DNA of 47,960 nt from a bacterium (GTDB taxonomy: Bacteria; Patescibacteriota; Patescibacteriia; Buchananbacterales; GWA2-38-13), in NCBI GenBank assembly GCA_030648715.1, contig JAUSGZ010000045.1, positions 1-47,960 of the forward strand. Reading direction: 5' to 3'. Below, piece by piece: positions 1-8,102 of the stretch. The notes beneath the pieces are model-generated. The model ran no database searches and had not been told where the DNA came from. It saw only the letters and a program-made list of their open reading frames with translations. A program made the position numbers and the translations under genes. Numbering within the stretch: position 1 is the stretch's first letter; each line of letters opens with the position of its first letter.

Positions 1-1962
1 ACACCGACGCCGACGCCCACTCCGACCCCAACCCCGTCGCGGACCTACTGTGGCGACGAAGCGATCCAATCCCCCAACAGCGACGGCCAGGCCGAGCAAT
101 GCGACGACGGCAACCTCATCAATTTCGACGGCTGCAACGTGCACTGCCAGCTGGAACAGTTCTCCTGTCCCGCGCCGGTCATCATTGATTTTGACCGGGA
201 CGGCAACGGCAGCCCGATAGCGGCCGGCCAACTCCTGGACAACGAGTATGCGGACTACGGCGTGACCATCACGGCCGCCAACGACAACGCCTCGCGCCCG
301 CAGGTGGCGATCACTTTTGACGGCCAGAACCCGACCGGTGGAGCGGACAGCCTCGACCACGGCACTCCGAACGAATTCTACGGCGGCACCGGCGTCGGTG
401 TTGGCGGCGTGCCGTCCAATAACGTGCCGCTCTACCTGCACCTCATCATCCCGAAGAACGTAACCGACGCGAACCACGACGGCCTGGTGGACGACCCGGA
501 CGAGGACAGCGCCGGCACGGTTACCTTTACGTTCGCCGACCCCGTGAAACCAGAACTCATCACCCTCATTGACATTGACCACAACGCCGGCACCCATTCC
601 GTCAAAGGGTTCCTTGGCTCCACGCTGGTCAGCACCATCCCGGTCCCAACCTATGGCGACAATAATGTCCAATACCTGGAGTTGGATAATACCCAGGAGG
701 TGGACTCGCTGCGCGTCCGGTTGAACGATTCCTTTGGTATTGACCACCTGGTGTTCTGCCCGCAGACGCCGCCACCCCCGACGCCGACGCCTACTCCCAC
801 CCCGACACCCACGCCTACTCCGACGCCAACGCCCACACCGACACCAACTCCGACGCCGACGCCAACGCCGGAGCCAACCCCCACGCCAACACCTGAACCT
901 ACCCCGACGCCGACACCAACGCCTACGCCGACTCCCGCGCCGACACCGACTCCTACTCCCACACCGACCCCGACGCCAGAACCTACCCCGACACCGACCC
1001 CGGAACCCACGCCAAGCCCAACACCTGCGCCCACGCCGACACCTACTCCGCCCCCTAGTGGCGGTGGAGGCGGAGGCGGCGGAGGGGGTGGCGGCGGTGG
1101 TGGCGGTGGCCCCATTCCCAACCCCCGGTTGAGCGTTACGAAAACCTCTCCGGTCATCACCGCCTGCGCGGGCAGCACGGTTCCCTACACCATCACGGTG
1201 CAAAACATCGGTTCCTACAGCGGGTTCAACCTTGTGCTCACCGACACGCTGCCCTCCGGCTTCACATTCGGCACCTCTACCGCCGGATCGTTCCAGCGCA
1301 GTTTCGGCAACGTCGCGCCGCACGAAGTAAAGAGCTACTCCTACACCGCGACGGTTCCGCCAGGGACTCCGAATGGCAGCTACACGAATACCGTTGTCGC
1401 GAAGATCGACAACGGCGGCCCGGCCAACAACACGGCCAGCGCCAGTTTTATCGTGAAGGTCGCCGACGCGTGCGCCGCCCCCGCGCTTGCCCTGGAAAAG
1501 ACCGTCACGCAGGACTTTGTGAACGCCGGCGGTTTGGCTGACTTTACCCTAATAGTTTCCAACGTCGGCCCCGTAACGCTGACCAACGTGACGCTCACCG
1601 ACATTTTGCCCGACGGCTTCACCGCGTCTGACGGCACCACTTCATGGTCGCTGAACGATCTTGCGCCCGGCGCCGCGAAAACGGTTCAACTGAAAGTCAA
1701 CGTGGGCGCAAATGTTGCTCCCGGCACCTATCCCAACGTCGCGAAAGCCAAAGCCGACAACCATGCCGAGGTCGTGGACTCGGTCAGTGTGGAGGTCCGC
1801 GCGGGCCAGGTCTTGGGCACGGCTTTTGAAGAGCTGCCCGACACCGGCTCCGGGTTCACAATGCTGGCGTACTTCATCGTCAACCTCATGGCATTGGCCG
1901 CCGGTGTCGCGCTCTACCGCTGGACCAACCGCTACGCCCGCCAGTACCAGCTGTGGGCATAA
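1..1962 (+). CDS. Secreted/surface protein, 5'-truncated by window: PT-rich linker, DUF4215-type Cys-rich repeat ([22 protein letters not shown]), Thr-Pro repeat and poly-Gly linkers, DUF11 repeats, C-terminal LPDTG + TM + basic tail
   Basis: Frame 1 is open from base 1 (upstream of the listed GTG at 139); C-terminus [37 protein letters not shown] is a sortase sorting signal. Confidence 0.88.
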   Translation, partial: TPTPTPTPTPTPSRTYCGDEAIQSPNSDGQAEQCDDGNLINFDGCNVHCQLEQFSCPAPVIIDFDRDGNGSPIAAGQLLDNEYADYGVTITAANDNASRPQVAITFDGQNPTGGADSLDHGTPNEFYGGTGVGVGGVPSNNVPLYLHLIIPKNVTDANHDGLVDDPDEDSAGTVTFTFADPVKPELITLIDIDHNAGTHSVKGFLGSTLVSTIPVPTYGDNNVQYLELDNTQEVDSLRVRLNDSFGIDHLVFCPQTPPPPTPTPTPTPTPTPTPTPTPTPTPTPTPTPTPEPTPTPTPEPTPTPTPTPTPTPAPTPTPTPTPTPTPEPTPTPTPEPTPSPTPAPTPTPTPPPSGGGGGGGGGGGGGGGGGPIPNPRLSVTKTSPVITACAGSTVPYTITVQNIGSYSGFNLVLTDTLPSGFTFGTSTAGSFQRSFGNVAPHEVKSYSYTATVPPGTPNGSYTNTVVAKIDNGGPANNTASASFIVKVADACAAPALALEKTVTQDFVNAGGLADFTLIVSNVGPVTLTNVTLTDILPDGFTASDGTTSWSLNDLAPGAAKTVQLKVNVGANVAPGTYPNVAKAKADNHAEVVDSVSVEVRAGQVLGTAFEELPDTGSGFTMLAYFIVNLMALAAGVALYRWTNRYARQYQLWA

Positions 1963-1972
1963 CAATGTCGCG

Positions 1973-2653
1973 ATGAACTTCCTGCCGTCCTACAACTCCG
2001 CCCGATACCTGCGCCGTGCGGCGCTGGGACTCATTGTTGTCAGTCTGGCGCTGCTCGCCTATCCGTTCGCCGGCCGGGTGAATTTCGCGGTGGCGCAGTT
2101 GCCGATTTTGGCGCCGACGATCACCCCGCCTGCCGTTACCCCTTCCCCTGTTCCGTCCACGGAAGGTACGGTAACGCTGGCCGCGTGGCTTGCTGCCCAG
2201 CAGAAACCGCAGCCCGCACAACCGACCCCAACCCCGGCGACAACCCCGACCCCCGCGGGCAACCTGCTGGAGATCCCCTCCATCGGCGTGAAGATGGCGA
2301 TAACCCAAGGGATCGACAGCAAAGCCGCGCTGCGCCAGGGCGCGTGGCTCATCCCCGGCACCCCGACGCCCGACCGCGGCGGCAACACCGTACTGGGCGG
2401 GCACCGCTATCTCTACCGGCCCCCAAGCGCCAAAACTTTTTACAACTTGGATAAGGTCAAGGCGGGCGACGCCATCACGGTCACCTGGCAGGGAAAGGTC
2501 TATAACTACAAAGTTCGCGAAGTAAAAATTGTTGAACCCTACCAGGTGGAAATCCTTGAGAACACCAACGAGAATATTCTCACCCTCTTCACCTGCACGC
2601 CGCTGTTCACTTCCAAACAGCGGCTGGTGGTCGTTGCCGAGTTGCTTCCATAA
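1973..2653 (+). CDS. Sortase family protein (N-terminal TM, GGHR and TLFTCTP catalytic motifs)
   Basis: LLEIPSIGVKMAI...GNTVLGGHRYLY...LTLFTCTPLFTSKQRLVVVAEL; ATG 1973 gives a signal-anchor N-terminus, ORF-track start 1712 overlaps the previous gene. Confidence 0.9.
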   Translation: MNFLPSYNSARYLRRAALGLIVVSLALLAYPFAGRVNFAVAQLPILAPTITPPAVTPSPVPSTEGTVTLAAWLAAQQKPQPAQPTPTPATTPTPAGNLLEIPSIGVKMAITQGIDSKAALRQGAWLIPGTPTPDRGGNTVLGGHRYLYRPPSAKTFYNLDKVKAGDAITVTWQGKVYNYKVREVKIVEPYQVEILENTNENILTLFTCTPLFTSKQRLVVVAELLP

Positions 2654-2661
2654 TCCGGACC

Positions 2662-2728
2662 GTCATTCCCGCGAAAGCGGGAATCTAGAAATCGGATTAC
2701 TGGATTCCCTCTGCGGCTCGGGAATGAC
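2662..2728. repeat. Dispersed palindromic repeat, two-hairpin form (gtcattcccgcgaaagcgggaat...attactggattccctctgcggctcgggaatgac)
   Basis: Similar sequence at 4033-4066, 4390-4423 and 16951-17036; translates to the familiar spurious HSRESGN/SRFRGND peptides. Confidence 0.8.
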
Positions 2729-2743
2729 GACTGGTTACGACTC

Positions 2744-2770
2744 TTGGTACCTTTTCTAAAAAGGTGCCAA
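2744..2770. repeat. Short palindrome TTGGTACCTTTT-cta-AAAAGGTGCCAA
   Basis: Near-perfect inverted repeat; related copy at 16910-16941, both followed by GCCAAAGTC. Confidence 0.65.
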
Positions 2771-2786
2771 AGTCTATACTTAGCCC

Positions 2787-2990
2787 ATGCAATTGGCCAA
2801 AACAAACGACGCTCGCTGGGCATTTATCGGCGTCTACCTCATCCTGTTGGTAGTGAGTTTCTCGCGCATTGACCGCAACTCGCACTCGGTTTCCGATACC
2901 CTGATCAATTTCGTGCCGCTGGCGGCGCTGCTCACGCTCGCGTTCGCCCTCGCCATGATTTCATCCCGCGGCAAGCAACCCCCCGCTTAG
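2787..2990 (+). CDS. Small two-TM membrane protein, unknown function
   Basis: 67 aa with two hydrophobic helices; fits between neighbours. Confidence 0.6.
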   Translation: MQLAKTNDARWAFIGVYLILLVVSFSRIDRNSHSVSDTLINFVPLAALLTLAFALAMISSRGKQPPA

Positions 2991-2993
2991 GGT

Positions 2994-3755
2994 ATGCAAT
3001 TCAAATTCCTCCACTGCAACATCTGGAACGGCGGCAAGCTGATAGATAACCTTATCGCGTTCCTGCAGAAGGAAAAGCCGGACGTGTTGGCGATGCAAGA
3101 GGTCTATAACGGCCACGACCCGACCATGGAACGGCGCTTCCGCTCCATCGAGGTGCTGCAGGAAGCGACCGGCTTGCGCCACTTCGCGTTCGCTCCGGCG
3201 TTCTCCGAAGACCTGGCGAGCTTCTCGGTGCAGAACGGCAACGCCGTCCTGTCGCGTTTCCCCGTGATGAGGCACGAGCATTGGTTCTATGACCGCCCGT
3301 ACGACCCGCATTTTGTGGAAGGTTCAAGCAGCAACCTGAAAAACCCGTACAACCTGCAGCATGTCGTTCTGGATCTGCCGGGACGCAACTTGCACGTCTA
3401 TAATACGCACGGCATCTGGGGAAACCACGGCCGCGACACCGAACGGCGCCTGCATATGGCGAAGTTCATTCTGGAAAAAATGTCGGGTATAACACCGGCG
3501 GTGCTGTGCGGGGATTTCAACGTCAACGAAGGCACCCAGACTATCGCCAATTTGAGCGCCGCTTTGGTCAATGTGTTCGCGCCCGACCAACGAAAGAACA
3601 GCTTTAACCTCGACCACAAGGCGCCGGGAACGGGGTACGGCACCGCTGTTGTGGACTTCGTTTTCACCACGCCCGACGTGACCACACTCACTCACCGCCA
3701 GCCGGAGGACGACGTCACCGACCACCGTCCGCTGGTGTGCGAATTTACGATATAA
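2994..3755 (+). CDS. Endonuclease/exonuclease/phosphatase family protein
   Basis: LHCNIWNGG, MQEVYNG, LCGDFNVNEGTQ, DFVFTT, VTDHRPLVCEF. Confidence 0.88.
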   Translation: MQFKFLHCNIWNGGKLIDNLIAFLQKEKPDVLAMQEVYNGHDPTMERRFRSIEVLQEATGLRHFAFAPAFSEDLASFSVQNGNAVLSRFPVMRHEHWFYDRPYDPHFVEGSSSNLKNPYNLQHVVLDLPGRNLHVYNTHGIWGNHGRDTERRLHMAKFILEKMSGITPAVLCGDFNVNEGTQTIANLSAALVNVFAPDQRKNSFNLDHKAPGTGYGTAVVDFVFTTPDVTTLTHRQPEDDVTDHRPLVCEFTI

Positions 3756-3768
3756 CCTATTCCGCCCT

Positions 3769-4029
3769 ATGGATGAAGTGAAATTGCGCTGCCAAAGCTG
3801 CGGCATGCCGCTGGACCCGGGCTACTTCGGTACGAACGCCGACGCGACCCAGAACCGCGAGTGGTGTTTCCTCTGCTTCAAGCAGGGGGTGTTCACCAAA
3901 CCGGAAATGACGGTGGAGGAAATGCTGCAAATGTCCATCGACCACATGATGCGGCACCTGGGATTTGCGCGGGACAAGGCGGAGCAGATGGCCAAGGAGA
4001 TCATCCCCAATCTGAAGCGCTGGCAGTGA
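3769..4029 (+). CDS. Putative zinc-ribbon domain protein
   Basis: CQSCGMPLDPGYFGTNADATQNREWCFLCFKQGVFT. Confidence 0.8.
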   Translation: MDEVKLRCQSCGMPLDPGYFGTNADATQNREWCFLCFKQGVFTKPEMTVEEMLQMSIDHMMRHLGFARDKAEQMAKEIIPNLKRWQ

Positions 4030-4032
4030 AGA

Positions 4033-4066
4033 TGTCACCCCCGCGTAGGCGGGGGTCCAGTAACGC
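4033..4066. repeat. Left half of dispersed palindromic repeat
   Basis: gtcacccccgcgtaggcgggggtccagtaacgct, matches the left hairpin of the 2662-2728 element. Confidence 0.65.
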
Positions 4067-4087
4067 TACTTGGTCGCCCGTGGCCGA

Positions 4088-4375
4088 ATGAAATCATTCT
4101 ACGTCTACATCCTTGCCAGTAAGCGAAACGGAACGCTCTATATTGGCGTTACTGGTAACCTGGTGCGGCGGACCGCCGAACATAAAACCGGAGCCGTGGA
4201 CGGATTCTCAAAAAAATACAAAACCCATATGCTGGTCTACTACGAACAACACGATGATGTGCGTGATGCCATTCAGCGCGAAAAACAGTTAAAGAAATGG
4301 AACCGGGCTTGGAAAATAAGACTGATCGAGCAGGGTAACAAGCAGTGGCGAGACTTACACCCGGAGATTACTTAA
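4088..4375 (+). CDS. GIY-YIG nuclease family protein (small single-domain)
   Basis: MKSFYVYILASKRNGTLYIGVTGNLVRRTAEHK...REKQLKKWNRAWKIRLIEQ. Confidence 0.93.
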   Translation: MKSFYVYILASKRNGTLYIGVTGNLVRRTAEHKTGAVDGFSKKYKTHMLVYYEQHDDVRDAIQREKQLKKWNRAWKIRLIEQGNKQWRDLHPEIT

Positions 4376-4389
4376 CTTTTCGGGTTAGA

Positions 4390-4423
4390 GTTACTGGATT
4401 CCCTCCGCGGCTCGGGAATGACG
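4390..4423. repeat. Right half of dispersed palindromic repeat
   Basis: gttactggattccctccgcggctcgggaatgac, matches the right part of the 2662-2728 element. Confidence 0.7.
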
Positions 4424-4500
4424 GTACCCAACACCAAAAAAGGAGGCGCCTGCTGATGTGGCAGACGCCTTTTCGGATGCGTTGGTCTATGGACTTGCCG

Positions 4501-5358
4501 CTAGACGCTGGCCAAGCCCGCCTTGATGAACGCGATGCCGCGCTCGTAGACGTCCTTGGGATCGTCGAAGAGCGGCCGCCAGATGCGGGTGGCCGCCGCC
4601 AGGTCAGGCAGCGCCTGCCCGAAGGCTTCGATGGTGACAAATCCCTGGTAGCCTGCGCGCCGCAGGGCGCGGAAGGTGTTGGCGAACCCCACGTGGCCCT
4701 GTCCCGGAATGCCGCGATCGTTCTCGCTGGCATGGAAATGGACCACTAAACTGGCCACCTTTTCCAGCGCCGCCACCGGATCGCGCTCCTCGATGTTGGC
4801 GTGGAACGTATCGTACATCATCCGCAGCCCGTCGTGTCCGACCAGGATGACCAGCGCCGCCGCCTGATCACACGTGTTCACCAGCCAGCACTCGAAGCGG
4901 TTGAGCGGCTCCACCGCCAGCGTCAGGTAGGGCGACGCCATCTCCGCGGCCTCGCGCAGCGTGTCCGCTGACCAGCGCAGACGGTCGGCACACTCCTCAG
5001 GGGTGGGTGAAGCCGACGGGAAAACTCCGAGCGCGGAGTGCAGCGGACCGCACAGCACCGTACTGCCGACCTTGACCGAGGTGGCAATAGCCCACTTCAG
5101 GTGTTCCAGGGCCTTGTCGCGCACGCCCTTGTCCGGACTGCAGGGGTCGGCGTCGGCCGTCGCGATGGCGACCGTGGTACGCGCCAGATCGAGCCGGTCG
5201 AGCTCGCCGCGCAGGCGCACGTAGTCTGCGCCGGTCTGCTCCACCAGGAGCGGGATCTCGACGCCATCGTAGCCGGCCTTTTTGATTCCCGCCAGCACCG
5301 GGAACTGTTGCTCGGTGACGGTGGCGCCAAAGAGCAGCATATTGAATCCGAGTTTCAT
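4501..5358 (-). CDS. Sugar phosphate isomerase/epimerase (xylose-isomerase-like TIM barrel)
   Basis: MKLGFNMLLFGA...GYDGVEIP...LAVEPLNRFECWLVNT...MMYDTFHANIEE...GFVTIEAFG. Confidence 0.88.
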   Translation of the reverse strand: MKLGFNMLLFGATVTEQQFPVLAGIKKAGYDGVEIPLLVEQTGADYVRLRGELDRLDLARTTVAIATADADPCSPDKGVRDKALEHLKWAIATSVKVGSTVLCGPLHSALGVFPSASPTPEECADRLRWSADTLREAAEMASPYLTLAVEPLNRFECWLVNTCDQAAALVILVGHDGLRMMYDTFHANIEERDPVAALEKVASLVVHFHASENDRGIPGQGHVGFANTFRALRRAGYQGFVTIEAFGQALPDLAAATRIWRPLFDDPKDVYERGIAFIKAGLASV

Positions 5359-5485
5359 GCGGATTCTCCTTTCAAAGTTCTGACCTTGGGTTGAAATCGG
5401 GGCCAACCCATCCCCGTACGCACGGAAAACGATTTTCCGTTGGCTTACCGTAGCCAAAATCCTTTTTTTTGTCAATACATTGCTC

Positions 5486-5514
5486 TTGACAACACGGTCG
5501 CGCCCTGCTATGGT
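5486..5514 (+). promoter_or_regulatory. Sigma70-type promoter TTGACA-N17-TATGGT
   Basis: Direct motif match upstream of CDS 5556. Confidence 0.65.
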
Positions 5515-5555
5515 TTGAGGGTTAACGTGCCTAACCATACTAGCGACCACCATCT

Positions 5556-6332
5556 ATGTTTGGTATCCTCCGCCATCCGTCCGTTCGCTATGCCGCCGCG
5601 ACGCTAGCCATCGGAGCGTTCGCGATTGCTGCCGGCGCGACCCATTCGTGGGGTGGCTACCACTGGGCACGGCAAGCCAACCCGTTCACGCTGAAGCTTG
5701 GCGACAACGTTTCCAGCGCGTGGGATTCGTACCTGGACACGACCGCAGCTGATTGGAGCGCGTCGACCGTTCTGAACACGACGAAGGTTGCCGGCAGCAC
5801 GAACCCCAAGAACTGCCGCGCAGTCGCCGGCCGTGTAGAAGTCTGCAACAGCAAATATGGCAACAACGGATGGCTGGGAATGGCCAGCATCTGGGCCAGC
5901 GGCACCCACATCACGCAAGGTACCGTCAAGCTGAACGACACCTACTACAACACGCCGAAATACAACACTCCCGCGTGGCGGAACCTCGTAATGTGTCAGG
6001 AAGTCGGCCACACGCTCGGCCTCGACCACCAGGACGAGGACTTCGAGAACGCGGCGCTGGGCACCTGCATGGATTACTCGAGCGACCCGACACTGAACCA
6101 GCATCCCAATCAGCACGACTACGACATGTTGGAGGAGATTTACGCGCACTTGGACACGACCACGACCATCGGGCAAACGGCCACCCGCGGGAACGCCGAC
6201 GTTGACCACAACGACCGCAGCACCTGGGGCAAAGAACTGCGCACGTCGTCCGACGGCCGCAAATCGCTGTACGCACGCGAGCTTGGCGGCGGCGAGAAGG
6301 TCTTCACGTTCGTCATTTGGGCCCAGGAGTAA
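5556..6332 (+). CDS. Secreted matrixin-like (M10-type) protein with altered zinc motif QEVGHTLGLDH
   Basis: N-terminal signal/TM segment; CQEVGHTLGLDHQDED...GTCMDYSSDP. Confidence 0.75.
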   Translation: MFGILRHPSVRYAAATLAIGAFAIAAGATHSWGGYHWARQANPFTLKLGDNVSSAWDSYLDTTAADWSASTVLNTTKVAGSTNPKNCRAVAGRVEVCNSKYGNNGWLGMASIWASGTHITQGTVKLNDTYYNTPKYNTPAWRNLVMCQEVGHTLGLDHQDEDFENAALGTCMDYSSDPTLNQHPNQHDYDMLEEIYAHLDTTTTIGQTATRGNADVDHNDRSTWGKELRTSSDGRKSLYARELGGGEKVFTFVIWAQE

Positions 6333-6353
6333 ACCCGACTACCCCGTAGTTAA

Positions 6354-6386
6354 AAACCGCTCCGGCACTCCCGGAGCGGTTTTTCT
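6354..6386 (+). terminator. Intrinsic terminator aaaaCCGCTCCGGcactCCCGGAGCGGtttttc
   Basis: GC stem plus T tract after CDS 5556. Confidence 0.8.
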
Positions 6387-6410
6387 TTGGTTCCAAATAA
6401 GCGATCCTCC

Positions 6411-6540
6411 GCAAAGCTCGGGGACAGGGGTTCGCCACCGCCGTTGGCGGGGTCCCGCCTTCCTCAACTTAGTCAAATTTGAAACGGCGGGAAACCCCGA
6501 TTCTTCCCGCCAACGGCGGGGCAAGTTAGACGATCCCCTA
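6411..6540 (-). pseudogene. Degenerate, interrupted tRNA-Gln copy
   Basis: Plus-strand segments aaagctcggggacaggg-gttcg, accccgattct and gttagacgatcccc match the intact tRNA at 6581-6650, separated by an inserted inverted repeat (ccgccgttggcggg/cccgccaacggcgg). Confidence 0.6.
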
Positions 6541-6580
6541 AATGCGTCAAGGTTTGTGTAAAGAAAATCCGCTCCAAAGC

Positions 6581-6650
6581 TCGGGGACAGGGATTCGAAC
6601 CCCGATTCTCAGGTTCAGAGCCTGATGTCCTGCCGTTAGACGATCCCCGA
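6581..6650 (-). tRNA. tRNA-Gln (anticodon CTG)
   Basis: TCGGGGATCGTCTAACGGCAGGACATCAGGCTCTGAACCTGAGAATCGGGGTTCGAATCCCTGTCCCCGA folds as a cloverleaf; anticodon loop CTCTGAA; CCA not encoded. Confidence 0.9.
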
Positions 6651-6669
6651 GCTTTGGAGCGGATAATTT

Positions 6670-6935
6670 CTAGTTGTCTACGAGTAGTTCTTTTAAAGCT
6701 GCTCCGCTGTGCCAACTTTTCATTTTTTCTCCCTTCTCCTGGCGTCGATAATTGTTGGATATTGTTCGGTGTAAACGATGCGCCATGGTCGGCCATTTTT
6801 TGTTGTGCGAACGGCACCTGCATTATGTCGCGCAAGTCGTTCGGTAGGCTCAAGAGCGGTGAGGCCGATGTAGTGTTGGCGCTGTCGGTTTGTGAGCAGG
6901 TACACCCACGGCATGGTTTGTTGTGGAACGCTCAT
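6670..6935 (-). pseudogene. GIY-YIG nuclease family protein, frameshifted near C-terminus
   Basis: ORF 6720-6935 MSVPQQTMPWVYLLTNRQRQHYIGLT... stops at an A6 run; the -1 frame continues KMKSWHSGAALKELLVDN*, the expected family C-terminus. Confidence 0.7.
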
Positions 6936-6994
6936 TAACGGGCTCTGCCGGTGACGCTATGAACATTGCAAAACGATGTAGCACAGCGTACGAA

Positions 6995-7022
6995 AAATTG
7001 CGGCAATTGTCAATAAAAAGAA
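6995..7022 (-). promoter_or_regulatory. Promoter TTGACA-N17-TACGCT for the GIY-YIG/tRNA-Gln unit (approximate coordinates)
   Basis: Direct motif match on minus strand. Confidence 0.5.
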
Positions 7023-7167
7023 CCCCCGGCGTCTCTGAGCTTTCGCAGACCGGCGGGGTATGGACTACAGTGTGCAGCAGGACCGCGCAGTACAGACGAG
7101 CGGTTGCCAGCAGGCACCGCTCGGCCTACAATGATCATGGGGATTACCTGCCTAATGTATCCAAAGT

Positions 7168-7563
7168 ATGCGCGGCTATGTCGGAAATCTTGAAAAGGAA
7201 ACGTTGGAGAATACGACGTTCCGCACGGTGCTCTACACTGCCAAGCACTGTCAGTTGGTGATGATGAGCTTGCTGCCGGGCGAGGACATCGGCGAGGAAG
7301 TGCACAAGCTGGACCAGTTCATCCGCGTGGAACAAGGCATCGGCTCGGCGGTATTGGATGGCGTTGCCCACGCTTTGCAGGACGGCAGCGCGGTGATCAT
7401 CCCCGCCGGAACCCGCCACAACATCGTCAATACCTCGCCGCGCTCGGCGATGAAACTCTACACCGTCTACGCGCCGCCCGAACACCGCGACGGCGTGATC
7501 CACCAGACCAAGGCCGAAGCTGCGAAGGGCGAAGAGCACTACGACGGAAAAACCAGCGAGTGA
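7168..7563 (+). CDS. Cupin domain-containing protein
   Basis: LLPGEDIGEEVHKLDQFIRVEQGIGSAVLDG...AVIIPAGTRHNIVNTS. Confidence 0.9.
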   Translation: MRGYVGNLEKETLENTTFRTVLYTAKHCQLVMMSLLPGEDIGEEVHKLDQFIRVEQGIGSAVLDGVAHALQDGSAVIIPAGTRHNIVNTSPRSAMKLYTVYAPPEHRDGVIHQTKAEAAKGEEHYDGKTSE

Positions 7564-7567
7564 ATAC

Positions 7568-7602
7568 AAAAAACTCCCCCGCATCCGCGAGGGAGTTTTT
7601 TT
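7568..7602. terminator. Bidirectional intrinsic terminator (aaaaaactcccccgcatccgcgagggagttttttt)
   Basis: Hairpin flanked by A and T tracts between convergent genes. Confidence 0.85.
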
Positions 7603-7616
7603 CTATCGGCTATTAC

Positions 7617-8081
7617 CTACCGCACCGGCGGGGTGCTGGTTGCGTTCTGCGGCAGGGGCCGCAATTGGATGGACTCGGCCGTAATGCTGCCGTCCTGCCC
7701 GGCCCGCCCAGTGACGACCACCGTTTTGCCGACCTCCAGGTCCGCCGTGTTGCCGTCCACGACCTTCCCGACGGAGGTCGCGCCGCCGTAAAAAACGATG
7801 ACGGTGCCGCCATCGCGCAGTTTCACCGTAATGCTGGTCACATCTTTTGCGATGATCTCGCCCGCCGCGCCGCCACCGGCGCGCCCGGCAAACACCCTCG
7901 CGCCGTCCGGTGCGCCCCCCATGTCGCGGAACCGTTGTTGCCGCTGCTCCGGCGTGAGATCACGCAACGCCGCGGCATTGAACTGCGGAGACTTCGAGGC
8001 CTGATATTTCATCCCCCCGAAGAACGCCCCGCTTCCGACCACTACCGCAACCACCGCCGCAATGACGAACGTGTTTTTCAT
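7617..8081 (-). CDS. Secreted/anchored DUF5666-like protein
   Basis: N-terminal TM; GEIIAKDVTSITVKLRDGGTVIVFYGGATSVGKVV. Confidence 0.65.
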   Translation of the reverse strand: MKNTFVIAAVVAVVVGSGAFFGGMKYQASKSPQFNAAALRDLTPEQRQQRFRDMGGAPDGARVFAGRAGGGAAGEIIAKDVTSITVKLRDGGTVIVFYGGATSVGKVVDGNTADLEVGKTVVVTGRAGQDGSITAESIQLRPLPQNATSTPPVR

Positions 8082-8102
8082 AGACTCTGCCTGGTTAAAT
8101 GA

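Noticed and set aside
770-1060. CRISPR-like direct repeats
   Set aside because: 6-nt coding periodicity of TP codons, no spacers or constant repeat length; no cas genes in the window.
651-1178. Antisense ORF of poly-Val-Gly/poly-Pro
   Set aside because: Mirror of the Thr-Pro/Gly codon repeat of the surface-protein gene on the other strand; composition artefact.
2529-2823. Short ORFs with HSRESGN/SRFRGND peptides
   Set aside because: Spurious translations of the dispersed palindromic repeat.
7022-7167. Minus-strand sRNA antisense to the cupin 5' region
   Set aside because: Hairpin (CGAGCGGT/ACCGCTCG) and terminator are visible, but no convincing promoter could be found.
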